A stretch of 64,000 nucleotides of DNA from W3P20-009 sp964534235 (GTDB lineage Bacteria > Bacteroidota > Bacteroidia > Bacteroidales > Marinilabiliaceae). The stretch spans positions 31,940 to 95,939 of the forward strand of contig CAZHOT010000013.1 in NCBI GenBank assembly GCA_964534235.1. The letters run 5' to 3'. The notes below the pieces were generated by a model. It did no database searches. It saw nothing but the letters and a program-made list of their open reading frames with translations, and was not told the origin of the DNA. Below, in pieces: positions 25,440 to 33,092 of this stretch; positions within the stretch are counted from its first letter, which is position 1; the number at the start of each line of letters is the position of its first letter. The position numbers were made by a program, and so were the translations under genes.

Positions 25440-26462
25440 CTAGTCGATCATCGTCACCCAGCCGTGGGTATCGGGCTCGTCGCCATACTGGATGGCGCGG
25501 AGCTTGTTGTAGAGGGTCGTGCAGACGGGGCCCGGGGTGCCGTCGGAATATTCGTAGCTCTTGTTCAAGTCCACGTCGTCAATGCGCGAGATGGGGCTGA
25601 TCACGGCCGCCGTGCCGCACTCGGCCGCCTCCTCGAACGTGGCGAGCTCCTCCTCGGGGATTTGGCGGCGCTCGACGGTCATGCCCATGTCCACCGCCAG
25701 CTGCTGCAGGCTCATGTTCGTTATCGACGGCAAGATGCTGGTGCTCTTGGGCGTCACGTAGGTGTTGTTCTTGATGCCGAAGAAGTTGGCCGGGCCGCAC
25801 TCGTCGACATACTTCTTCTGCTTGGCGTCGAGATATAGGACCGCCGAGTAGCCCATCTTGTGGCCCAGGTCGCCGGGCACGAGGCTCGCCGCGTAGTTGC
25901 CGCCCACCTTGTACGTCCCGGTGCCAAGCGGCGCCGCGCGGTCATATTGGCGCAAGATTACGACCGGGGTGGCCTTGAAGCCGTCCTTGAAATAGGGGCC
26001 CACGGGCTGGACGAAGATGAGGAACAGGTACTCCGTCGACGGCCCGACGCCGATGCGCGGCGAGATGCCGATGAGCAGCGGGCGGATGTAGAGCGAGCAG
26101 CCGCTCTCGTAGGGAGGCACGAAACGCTCATTGAGCTTGACGACCTTGCGGACGGCCTCCATGAACTTCTCGACGGGGAGCTTGGCCAGCATGATGCCGT
26201 CCGAGGTGTGCTGGAGGCGCTTGGCGTTCTCGTCCATGCGGAACACCCGTATGCGCCCGTCGCGGCCGCGGAAAGCCTTCATCCCCTCGAACGCCTCCTG
26301 CCCATAGTGGAGGCAGGTCGACGCCATGTGGATCGTGATGTTCTCCTCCTCCGATGTCTCTATCTCACCCCACTGCCCGTCGCGGTAGTAGCAACGGACG
26401 TTGTAGTCGGCTTTCATATACCCGAAGCCGAGCTTGCCCCACTCTATGTTTCTCGTGTCCAT
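25440..26462 (-). CDS. ilvE: Branched-chain amino acid aminotransferase
   Basis: PLP-dependent transfer of the amino group to or from Leu, Ile and Val. 340 residues, fold type IV. Visible motifs: LHYGQEAFEGMKAFRG, RPLLIGISPRIGVGP, the PLP-lysine region GTGTYKVGGNYAAS, and ECGTAAVISPISRI. Start MDTRNIEWGKLGFGYM is typical of Bacteroidetes IlvE. It has its own promoter box 14 bases upstream. Confidence 0.95.
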   Translation of the reverse strand: MDTRNIEWGKLGFGYMKADYNVRCYYRDGQWGEIETSEEENITIHMASTCLHYGQEAFEGMKAFRGRDGRIRVFRMDENAKRLQHTSDGIMLAKLPVEKFMEAVRKVVKLNERFVPPYESGCSLYIRPLLIGISPRIGVGPSTEYLFLIFVQPVGPYFKDGFKATPVVILRQYDRAAPLGTGTYKVGGNYAASLVPGDLGHKMGYSAVLYLDAKQKKYVDECGPANFFGIKNNTYVTPKSTSILPSITNMSLQQLAVDMGMTVERRQIPEEELATFEEAAECGTAAVISPISRIDDVDLNKSYEYSDGTPGPVCTTLYNKLRAIQYGDEPDTHGWVTMID

Positions 26463-26475
26463 GAACTGTTTTTCA

Positions 26476-26483
26476 CAAAGCTA
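26476..26483 (-). promoter_or_regulatory. -7 promoter box for ilvE
   Basis: Read on the minus strand TAGCTTTG fits TAnnTTTG. It is only 14 bases from the ATG, giving a very short leader. Confidence 0.55.
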
Positions 26484-26603
26484 CGCCTTTTTTCTCTACG
26501 TTATTCCGCCAAGCGCTCCTTTTGGGGAGATTCTACTGCGCCCGGGCCACCACGTCGCCGCACTTTGGCGGCCTGCCGGCTTTTCTTTTCGGCTCTTTTG
26601 CGC

Positions 26604-26611
26604 TACTTTTG
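26604..26611 (+). promoter_or_regulatory. -7 promoter box for the ribE operon
   Basis: TACTTTTG fits TAnnTTTG, 40 bases before the ribE ATG. No FMN riboswitch is seen in the short leader. Confidence 0.55.
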
Positions 26612-26650
26612 CCCAAATGGTTTTGTAGGACATCAAACACGAAGCATATC

Positions 26651-27253
26651 ATGTTTTCTGGAATTGTTGAGGACGCCGCGACGGTCGTCGCCGTGCGCCG
26701 CGAGGGGGGCAACGTCAGTCTGACGCTCCGCTGCCGTTTTGCCCATGAGCTCACGATCGACCAGAGCGTGGCGCACAACGGAGTGTGCCTCACGGTGGTC
26801 GAGACGGGCGGCGACACCTACGTGGTCACGGCCGTCGAGGAGACGCTGAGGCGGAGCAATCTCGGCGCGCTGCGGGAGGGCGACCGCGTCAACGTCGAGA
26901 GGAGCATGGTCATGAACGGGAGGCTCGACGGCCACATCGTGCAGGGACACGTGGACTGCACCGCCGTCTGCCGCGAGGTCCGCGAGGCCGACGGCAGCTG
27001 GTACTACGTCTTCGGCTACGACGTCGACCGCGGCAAGGCGCGCCAGGGCTACTTCACCGTCGAGAAAGGCTCCGTGTGCGTCAACGGGGTCAGCCTGACA
27101 GTGGTGGACAGCCGCGACGACGGCTTCTCGGTGGCCATAATCCCCTACACCCACGACAACACGAACTTCTGCCAGATTGTGGCGGGGACGGTTGTCAACA
27201 TCGAGTTCGACATCATTGGCAAATACATCTGCCGCATGAACTCTCTCGGCTAG
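26651..27253 (+). CDS. ribE: Riboflavin synthase alpha subunit
   Basis: Dismutation of two 6,7-dimethyl-8-ribityllumazines to riboflavin. 200 residues made of two repeated lumazine-binding barrels: first MFSGIVEDAATVV with VAHNGVCLTVVETGGDTY, second GRLDGHIVQGHVDCTAV with VCVNGVSLTVVDSRDDGF, then the C-terminal helix. First gene of an apparent five-gene operon. The ATG at 26651 is the only one giving the conserved MFSGIVE start. Confidence 0.95.
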   Translation: MFSGIVEDAATVVAVRREGGNVSLTLRCRFAHELTIDQSVAHNGVCLTVVETGGDTYVVTAVEETLRRSNLGALREGDRVNVERSMVMNGRLDGHIVQGHVDCTAVCREVREADGSWYYVFGYDVDRGKARQGYFTVEKGSVCVNGVSLTVVDSRDDGFSVAIIPYTHDNTNFCQIVAGTVVNIEFDIIGKYICRMNSLG

Positions 27254-27280
27254 ATGGCGCATTCCCCAAATTTTCCATAC

Positions 27281-27772
27281 ATGGGCAGACTCCTGAGACT
27301 TCTTCTTCTTGTCGCCGCGGCTTCCGCGGCGGTGTGCCTTGCCCCGGGATGCTCCTCCGGCGCGGGCGTGGCCGACGGGCGCGGGCAGACCGTGGCGAAA
27401 GGGGCCAAGACCGGCAAAAAGGGCAACGCCGCCAAGACTGGCAATGCCGGCAAGACCGGCGGGACATCGACCGCCAAGGTCGAGAAGGGCAAGGCCTCAT
27501 ATTACGCGGACAAGTTCCACGGACGGGCCACGGCCAGCGGGCAGAAATATGACAAAAACAAGATGACGGCGGCTCACAAGACCCTGCCTTTCGGGACGGT
27601 GGTCCGGGTGACCAACACCGCCACGGGCAAGAGCGTGGACGTCACCATCAACGACCGCGGGCCTTTCGCCAAGGGCCGGATTGTCGACGTCTCCAGGGCG
27701 GCGGCGGAGAAGCTCGGCATGGTCCAGGCCGGGGTCATAGACTGCACGCTGAAGATTATCAAGGAACCATAG
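27281..27772 (+). CDS. RlpA-like lipoprotein (double-psi beta-barrel)
   Basis: Probable outer-membrane lipoprotein that cuts naked glycan strands or binds peptidoglycan at the septum. With the ATG at 27281 the signal ends in the lipobox LAPGC; an ATG at 27254, directly after ribE, would add nine residues. A Lys/Gly/Ala-rich linker (KTGKKGNAAKTGNAGKTGG) leads to the RlpA barrel (ASYYADKFHGRATASGQKYD, AAHKTLPFGTVVRVTN, VTINDRGPFAKGRIVDVS). The catalytic Asp of RlpA is in NDRGPF. No SPOR domain. Confidence 0.85.
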   Translation: MGRLLRLLLLVAAASAAVCLAPGCSSGAGVADGRGQTVAKGAKTGKKGNAAKTGNAGKTGGTSTAKVEKGKASYYADKFHGRATASGQKYDKNKMTAAHKTLPFGTVVRVTNTATGKSVDVTINDRGPFAKGRIVDVSRAAAEKLGMVQAGVIDCTLKIIKEP

Positions 27773-27782
27773 AGGCGCAGGC

Positions 27783-29129
27783 ATGGAACAGAACATGATA
27801 GACGCCCCATTGCAGGTCGAGGCGCACGGAGCGTTCATCGACGTGGCCCGGTGGCTCCTCGAGCTCTTCGGGGTCTACGAGGCGTCGGAGCTCGTGGCGA
27901 CGCTCATAATGGTGATCCTCTCGACCGCCATCTCCGTCTCGTTCTTCTGGGTCGCCAAGCTGATCCTCTTCGGGGGCGTCAGGCGGATTGTGGCGCGGAC
28001 CCGGTCCGATTGGGACGACCATCTCCTCTGCGACCGGGTGCTCATCCGGGCCGCCTACCTGCCGTCCATCTTCTCGATGGTGGCTTTCGGCGTGGCCATG
28101 CACACCGACAACTGGCTCAACACGCTCTACATGAAAGCCGTCTACCTCTACATGACTTTCAGCGTGGGGCGTTTCGTCCTGGCGCTCGTCGACTCGACGT
28201 TCGGCCTCATCAGCACGCGCTACCCCAAGGTGCAGTCGCTCAAGAGCATCAAGCAGCTCATCGCGTACGTCATCTTCGCGCTCATAGCCATCATCATGGT
28301 GGGCGTCGTCATCGACCGCAACCCGGCGACGCTCATTGCCGGCCTCGGTGCCTCGGCGGCAATCATGTCGCTGGTCTTCAAGGAGACCATACAGAGCCTC
28401 GTCTCCGGAATCCAGCTCTCGGCCAACAACATGGTCTCCGTCGGCGACTGGATCGTGGTCCCCAAGGCCGGGGCCGACGGCACGGTCATCGAGATGAACC
28501 TCAACACCGTCAAGATCCGGAACTGGAACAACACCATAACCACCGTGCCGCCGTCGACGCTCCTCGCCGACTCGTTCACCAACTGGAAGGGCATGGAGAT
28601 GAGCCAGGGGAGGCGCATCACGCGCTCCATCCTTGTCGACATGTCGTCCGTGCGGTTCATCTCCGACGACGAGGCGGCCTCTTTCCGTTCCATGCCCGAG
28701 CTCTACTACTATTTCCAGGCGCGCCAGGAGGGCGGCGAGGGCATGCAGGACCAGCTGACCAACCTCACCCTCTACAGGCAGTACCTCTCGGCCTACATCC
28801 TCCGCGACCCGCAGATTCAGGACCCTGGCACCATGACGTGCATGGTCCGCTATCTCCAGCCCACCCAATATGGTCTCCCGATAGAGCTCTACTGCTTCAC
28901 CAAGACCAAGGTGTGGGTCGAGCACGAGAGGATAATAGCGCAGCTTGTGGACCATATGCTCGCGTCGCTCCCGATGTTCGGCCTCCGCGCCTACCAGGTG
29001 GCGAGCGGCGCCACGGGGCGCGAGGCCATCGAGGGCCGCGGGCAGACCGTCGCCATCCGCGAGCTGGCGGCGGCGGGTGGCGCGTCGGACGCCCCGGCGT
29101 CCGGGGCTGAAGCGGGAGGTGGAGTATGA
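27783..29129 (+). CDS. MscS-family mechanosensitive channel (YbdG/MscM-like)
   Basis: 448-residue inner-membrane channel that opens under tension to release solutes. About five hydrophobic segments in the first 190 residues, then the pore-lining region (ATLIAGLGASAAIMSLVFKETIQSLVSGIQLSANNMVSVGDWI) and the beta domain (VIEMNLNTVKIRNWNNTITTVPPSTLL). The long C-terminal part with the SRITRSILVD-like segment matches the YbdG subgroup. It overlaps mlaE by 4 bases. Confidence 0.88.
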   Translation: MEQNMIDAPLQVEAHGAFIDVARWLLELFGVYEASELVATLIMVILSTAISVSFFWVAKLILFGGVRRIVARTRSDWDDHLLCDRVLIRAAYLPSIFSMVAFGVAMHTDNWLNTLYMKAVYLYMTFSVGRFVLALVDSTFGLISTRYPKVQSLKSIKQLIAYVIFALIAIIMVGVVIDRNPATLIAGLGASAAIMSLVFKETIQSLVSGIQLSANNMVSVGDWIVVPKAGADGTVIEMNLNTVKIRNWNNTITTVPPSTLLADSFTNWKGMEMSQGRRITRSILVDMSSVRFISDDEAASFRSMPELYYYFQARQEGGEGMQDQLTNLTLYRQYLSAYILRDPQIQDPGTMTCMVRYLQPTQYGLPIELYCFTKTKVWVEHERIIAQLVDHMLASLPMFGLRAYQVASGATGREAIEGRGQTVAIRELAAAGGASDAPASGAEAGGGV

Positions 29130-29875
29130 ACTTCCTGGAGGCCGGATTCGCGCTCTTAGGCCGCTACTGCCGTTTCTTCGCGCAGGTCGTGGCCAAGCCC
29201 GAGAAGTGGGGAGTCTTCGGGCGGCGCATCTTGCAGGAGATGTATAAGCTCGGGGTCGACTCGCTCGGCATCGTCACCATCATCTCCTTCTTCGTCGGGG
29301 CCGTCGTCACGATTCAGCTCGCCAACAATCTCGACAACCCTTTCATCCCGACCTACACCATCGGCTACGCCGCGCGGGAGACAATCGTCCTGGAGTTCTC
29401 CAGCACCATCGTCTGCCTCATCCTGGCCGGAAAGGTCGGCAGCAACATATCGTCGGAGATCGGCACCATGCGCATAACAGAGCAGATTGACGCGCTAGAC
29501 ATCATGGGGATCAACTCGGCGTCGTTCCTCGCCGCCCCCAAGATTGTAGCCATGGTGGTTTGCGTGCCGCTCCTTGTCGTCTACAGCATGTGCATCGGCA
29601 TCGTAGGCGGGTGGGTGTCGGGATTCACCACGGGCATGGTCCCGTCCGACGACTTCCTTCGGGGCCTCCACTTCGTCTTCCGGCCCTACTACATCTTCTA
29701 CTCCATCTTCAAGAGCTCGCTTTTCGCCTTCATCATTGCCTCCGTCTCGTCGTTCTTCGGCTACAACGTGCGTGGCGGGGCGCTCGACGTCGGCCGGGCC
29801 AGCACCAAGAGCGTCGTGGTCAGCTGCGTCGTGATTCTGATGGTCAACCTGCTCGTAACACGTTTCCTGCTCTGA
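29126..29875 (+). CDS. mlaE: MlaE-family ABC transporter permease
   Basis: Inner-membrane permease of the phospholipid-transport (Mla) type ABC system that keeps the outer-membrane lipid asymmetry. 249 residues with about five to six membrane helices; family signatures GVDSLGIVTIISFFVGAVVTIQ, GKVGSNISSEIGTMRITEQIDAL, and the C-terminal RASTKSVVVSCVVILMVNLLVT. The ATG overlaps the channel gene stop and its own stop overlaps mlaF. Confidence 0.92.
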   Translation: MNFLEAGFALLGRYCRFFAQVVAKPEKWGVFGRRILQEMYKLGVDSLGIVTIISFFVGAVVTIQLANNLDNPFIPTYTIGYAARETIVLEFSSTIVCLILAGKVGSNISSEIGTMRITEQIDALDIMGINSASFLAAPKIVAMVVCVPLLVVYSMCIGIVGGWVSGFTTGMVPSDDFLRGLHFVFRPYYIFYSIFKSSLFAFIIASVSSFFGYNVRGGALDVGRASTKSVVVSCVVILMVNLLVTRFLL

Positions 29876-30624
29876 TGATCGAGGCCAAGGACATATATAA
29901 GACTTTTGGCGGCCACACGGTGCTCCACGCTGTCAGCGGCGTCTTCGAGGACGGCAAGACGAACCTCATCATAGGCAAGAGCGGTTCGGGCAAGACCGTC
30001 TTTCTCAAATGCCTCTCGGGGCTCTATGGCGTAGACGTCGGGGCCATCCTCTACGACGGGCGCGACGTCACGCGCATGAGCCGCCGCGCCAGGCTTCTCC
30101 TGCGGCAGGAGATTGGCATGATTTTCCAGGGCTCGGCCCTCTTCGACTACATGACAGTCTTGGAGAACGTCCGATTCCCGCTCGACATGTTCTCAGACCT
30201 CTCGCTAGCCGAGCGCCGGCGCCGGGCGCAGCAGAGCCTCCGCCGCGTCAACCTCGACGCCGCCGCGGACCACCTCTACCCGGCGCAAATCTCGGGCGGC
30301 ATGCAGAAGCGCGTCGCCATTGCCCGCGCCATCGTGCAGCAGCCGCGCTACCTCTTCTGCGACGAGCCCAACTCCGGCCTCGACCCCGTGACGGCGGGCG
30401 TCATAGACTCGCTAATCTCCGAGATTACCCACGAGAGCGGAATCACGACAATCATCAACACCCACGACATGAACTCCGTCTTCTCCATCGGCGAGCACAT
30501 CGTCTTCGTCGAGGAGGGCCACAAGCTGTGGGACGGCACAAAAGACGACATCCTCCACACCTCGGGCCCCGAGCTCCAGGCCTTCATGGCGGCCGCCGTC
30601 AGGCTCATGAAGCTCGGGGGGTGA
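29875..30624 (+). CDS. mlaF: MlaF-family ABC transporter ATPase
   Basis: Cytosolic ATPase that powers MlaE. 249 residues: Walker A GKSGSGKT, Q-loop MIFQGSALFDYMTV, signature ISGGMQKRVAIARAI, Walker B YLFCDEPNSGLDP and H-loop NTHDMNSVF. The DEPNSGLDP form is typical of the Mla class. No mlaD (MCE) gene follows; the next genes are on the other strand and run into the 3' end of mlaF. Confidence 0.94.
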   Translation: MIEAKDIYKTFGGHTVLHAVSGVFEDGKTNLIIGKSGSGKTVFLKCLSGLYGVDVGAILYDGRDVTRMSRRARLLLRQEIGMIFQGSALFDYMTVLENVRFPLDMFSDLSLAERRRRAQQSLRRVNLDAAADHLYPAQISGGMQKRVAIARAIVQQPRYLFCDEPNSGLDPVTAGVIDSLISEITHESGITTIINTHDMNSVFSIGEHIVFVEEGHKLWDGTKDDILHTSGPELQAFMAAAVRLMKLGG

Positions 30625-31292
30625 GGCCTCCCGCCACTCGGATGGGGAGTAAATGACGACCGCTGGATGTTCGTCTCCGTTTCTCCGATGATGCCATGGT
30701 CGGCTCGGAGGCGTCCTGCGGGGTCTCGGATTAGGAAAATTTCCCCTGCGTATCCGCGTTCGCGCGGGCCGGTGCGCAGGGCGGCGTCTTCTCCGTCCCA
30801 TTTCACTCTACGCGTTCCCCACATGAAATCCGCAATCATCCAACGTATTGAGTATATGTGCATCTCGCAGTCTAGTGCGTACTCCTTTCCGTCTATGGTA
30901 ATGGCGCTGTGAATGTTGCACAACCTATGCGTTGACGAGTCTGTCTTCTCCACCGTCAACACATTGCTCCGCTTCCCGGGAATGGGAATGTCCACGGCGA
31001 AAGCTGAGTCTCCATACGCCGTCGCCGTGAGTCGCGATTTGCTCTCGGGGCAGAATCCGCTTACGGTGTGAATCCAAAGGCTGTCCGGAATGAAGCCGTC
31101 TATGTATACGGCGATGCGGTCATGTTTTTGGTAAAGCAGGTCTGGTTCATAGGGCGGCTCCTCGCCGTGTCTGGAGCATCCGCACGAGATGGCGAACGCA
31201 ATACGCCCTAAAACAATGTTCCTGATTGCGGTGCGTAGTTTGAGAATCCTGTATCCATCTTTAAGTCCGCCTTGAGCATGAGCCGTCCCCAC
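30348..31292 (-). CDS. Small lipoprotein paralogue C, probably lacking its original end
   Basis: Third of three tandem related lipoproteins. The frame has a lipoprotein-like segment (VLGRIAFAISCGC) and a body alignable with paralogue A (LTATAYGDSAFAVDIPIP here, LAVTLSADSALLVTLPWP in A) and ends near IFLIRDPAGRLRAD, matching VVLRREPARRLEL of A. Instead of stopping there it continues about 90 codons antisense into mlaF, so the original stop was probably lost by a frameshift or rearrangement. The true product most likely ends near 30640. The natural start is unclear: ATC sits where an ATG would be expected (about 31237). May be a decaying gene. Confidence 0.45.
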   Translation of the reverse strand: MGTAHAQGGLKDGYRILKLRTAIRNIVLGRIAFAISCGCSRHGEEPPYEPDLLYQKHDRIAVYIDGFIPDSLWIHTVSGFCPESKSRLTATAYGDSAFAVDIPIPGKRSNVLTVEKTDSSTHRLCNIHSAITIDGKEYALDCEMHIYSIRWMIADFMWGTRRVKWDGEDAALRTGPRERGYAGEIFLIRDPAGRLRADHGIIGETETNIQRSSFTPHPSGGRPHPPSFMSLTAAAMKAWSSGPEVWRMSSFVPSHSLWPSSTKTMCSPMEKTEFMSWVLMIVVIPLSWVISEISESMTPAVTGSRPELGSSQKR

Positions 31293-31805
31293 GGCTCTCG
31301 CCGGAAGACAACCGTCGCGTGTCCGCCCTCTGCCAGTCGAACTCCTGAGAGACGCCGTTGGCGGTCACTCTGAATGTGTGGAGCTCGGCGCCGGCCCCAT
31401 AGGTGTGGCGCCTCAGGGTTCCGCGGAATGTGGTGCGGACATCCACGGAGTGCGCGGCTATGCGCAATGTGTTCCAATATTGCATCTGCTCGATGTCGGC
31501 AGTGTCGTTCCACTCAACAATCTCATAGTCGCCGTTGATGTTTGGCATGGGCAGGGTGACGGTCAGGGCGTTGCCCCCCGATAGCGCGATGTCCGCAAGC
31601 CTGCCGTCCGCATGGCTTAGCCATTGCGTGACGGCCATCAGCGAGCTGTCGCCACGGAGCCGTCCACCACGATGTTGAGACGCGGGGGATACCCAGACCC
31701 TGGGTATGGGTCGTAGGCCAGGTTCCCCTTTTGGGGGCTTTCGCATCCTGCAATGAGGCAGAATGTGAGCATTGCCGTCGCGGCATACGAACAGTGTCGT
31801 CTCAT
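31208..31805 (-). pseudogene. Small lipoprotein paralogue B, broken by two frameshifts
   Basis: Starts with ATG at 31805 and a lipoprotein signal (ATAMLTFCLIAGC). The frame stops at 31638 after VDGSVATAR; the homologous sequence continues in another frame (LMAVTQWLSHADGRLADIAL, then LTVTLPMPNINGDYE, FRVTANGVSQEFDWQ) and shifts again near 31319, where it reads GTCGCGTGTCC against GTCGCGGTGTCC in paralogue A, a one-base deletion. The last part (ATVVFRREPWGRLML) is in a third frame. Two independent frame breaks make it a pseudogene unless it is expressed by slippage. Confidence 0.7.
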
Positions 31806-32009
31806 CGGCTTTTGTATTCGTGAAGTCCTACTACCATTTGCAGGTCGCGGCCATAGTCTATGTTGTTTGCATGAAGTCGCCCGGGGCGCAATATGCTGTT
31901 TATGTCTGTTACGTGACGCCAAGCAACGACCTTTCGCAGAGGCTAGGGGGAGTGGGGCTTTCGCCCCTCCACCCCCGTCTCCACTTAGGATTGTCCCCAA
32001 TGCTGGCAT

Positions 32010-32558
32010 TCAGTTCTTTTGAAGCTCCAGCCGTCTCGCCGGCTCTCGCCTAAGGACGACAGTCGCGGTGTCCACTTCTTGCCAGTTGAACTCTTGGGAT
32101 GCGTCGCCAATCGTCACCATGCTCACTCTCCATTGAATGCCGCCGCCCAGCATGAATGGAATTATGAGCCTTCTGAACGTTGTTTTCAACTCGCACGAAG
32201 ACTCGCCCATTGTGAGTGTGTTGTTGTAGCTTGTCTCCAGGACGATTGCGGTGTCGTTCTGCAACACGGTTTCTTCTTTTGCGTGTATGTCGGGCCATGG
32301 CAGGGTGACGAGCAGGGCGCTGTCGGCAGACAGTGTCACCGCCAGGTCTTTGCGGTTCGCGTAGCAGTAGAATCGTACGGACTTTAGCATGGCGTCGTCT
32401 GCTATTTCGCCCGCAACTTTCGCCCTCAAGGTCGATCGCGATGCCCCTGTGAGGGTGCGGTCGAACTCATACTCTGCTTCTTCCTTTCCGGGCGAGGAGC
32501 ATCCGGTGGAGATTACGGCGAGCAGGGTCATCCCCATTGCCAGTTGTGCAAGTCTCAT
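32010..32558 (-). CDS. Small lipoprotein paralogue A
   Basis: 182-residue predicted lipoprotein, the intact member of the tandem family. ATG at 32558 gives a lipobox signal (MTLLAVISTGC). The mature part is beta-rich (LAVTLSADSALLVTLPWPDI, CELKTTFRRLII, FNWQEVDTATVVLRREPARRLELQKN). Its ATG overlaps the stop of the C10 peptidase remnant (ATGA), i.e. they were translationally coupled. Inhibitors of C10 peptidases (Spi-like) are often encoded in this arrangement in Bacteroides, so an inhibitor role is possible but unproven. I recognise no named domain. Confidence 0.65.
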   Translation of the reverse strand: MRLAQLAMGMTLLAVISTGCSSPGKEEAEYEFDRTLTGASRSTLRAKVAGEIADDAMLKSVRFYCYANRKDLAVTLSADSALLVTLPWPDIHAKEETVLQNDTAIVLETSYNNTLTMGESSCELKTTFRRLIIPFMLGGGIQWRVSMVTIGDASQEFNWQEVDTATVVLRREPARRLELQKN

Positions 32559-32980
32559 GGTTTCGTGTATTTGTCGAGGCCGGTTATCATGTGCAAAAAG
32601 TTGTTGAAGCCGATTTCGCCCGCATGATACCATCCGTTGCTAGTGTCGCCCCATCCCCAGTTCATATAGAGTGTGTCCTCATATTCTGTCCATGTTGTTC
32701 TTGTCTTGCGGAAAAATCTTCGTCTTGTCCTTGTCACCCTATAGGCTGTTTCTCTGTATCCGTCGCAGAACCAAATATGTCCATTGTTGTCTTTAAAGCC
32801 AAGCAGCAGAATCCCTCTGTTTGCCGTGATTTCTGTTCCGAAATAGCTTATTGCGGGGAATGACAAGTTGGAGTATGCCGTTTCAAAATTGTAAGGCGAT
32901 AGCTTCGCGCTTGTGAATCCGAGACGGCGTCGGCGGTCGGTCGCGAGCGCGCAAAGCAGTGTTGCCTTGTTGTGCCTCAT
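32555..32980 (-). CDS. C10 (streptopain-type) peptidase remnant, catalytic C-terminal part only
   Basis: 141 residues. The C-terminal half matches C10 cysteine peptidases: GHIWFCDGYRE contains the catalytic histidine (compare GHAWVIDGY), and LYMNWGWGDTSNGWY is the family NWGWG motif holding Asn/Trp. The catalytic-cysteine half and the propeptide are missing: the N-terminal MRHNKATLLCALA looks like the beginning of a signal peptide joined directly to the C-terminal part. So the gene appears internally deleted and inactive as a protease. ATG at 32980 follows a perfect promoter box. Overlaps lipoprotein A by 4 bases. Confidence 0.65.
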   Translation of the reverse strand: MRHNKATLLCALATDRRRRLGFTSAKLSPYNFETAYSNLSFPAISYFGTEITANRGILLLGFKDNNGHIWFCDGYRETAYRVTRTRRRFFRKTRTTWTEYEDTLYMNWGWGDTSNGWYHAGEIGFNNFLHMITGLDKYTKP

Positions 32981-33016
32981 GTTGCTTATGTGTTTGATAT
33001 TGGTTGTATGGTGTCG

Positions 33017-33024
33017 CAAATATA
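33017..33024 (-). promoter_or_regulatory. -7 promoter box of the peptidase/lipoprotein operon
   Basis: TATATTTG on the minus strand, 37 bases upstream of the C10 remnant ATG. The same box with its flanks is repeated at 35236-35243. Confidence 0.65.
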
Positions 33025-33092
33025 GCATAATGCCGCATTCGAGAATGCGGCAAGACGGTGTTTTTTTGGGGGGGGGCGATTGGGCTTCGCCG

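Noticed and set aside
31806..32009. A further gene between lipoproteins A and B
   Set aside because: All frames on both strands are short or interrupted and show no similarity to the neighbours; part of the stretch is the flank duplicated at 35115.
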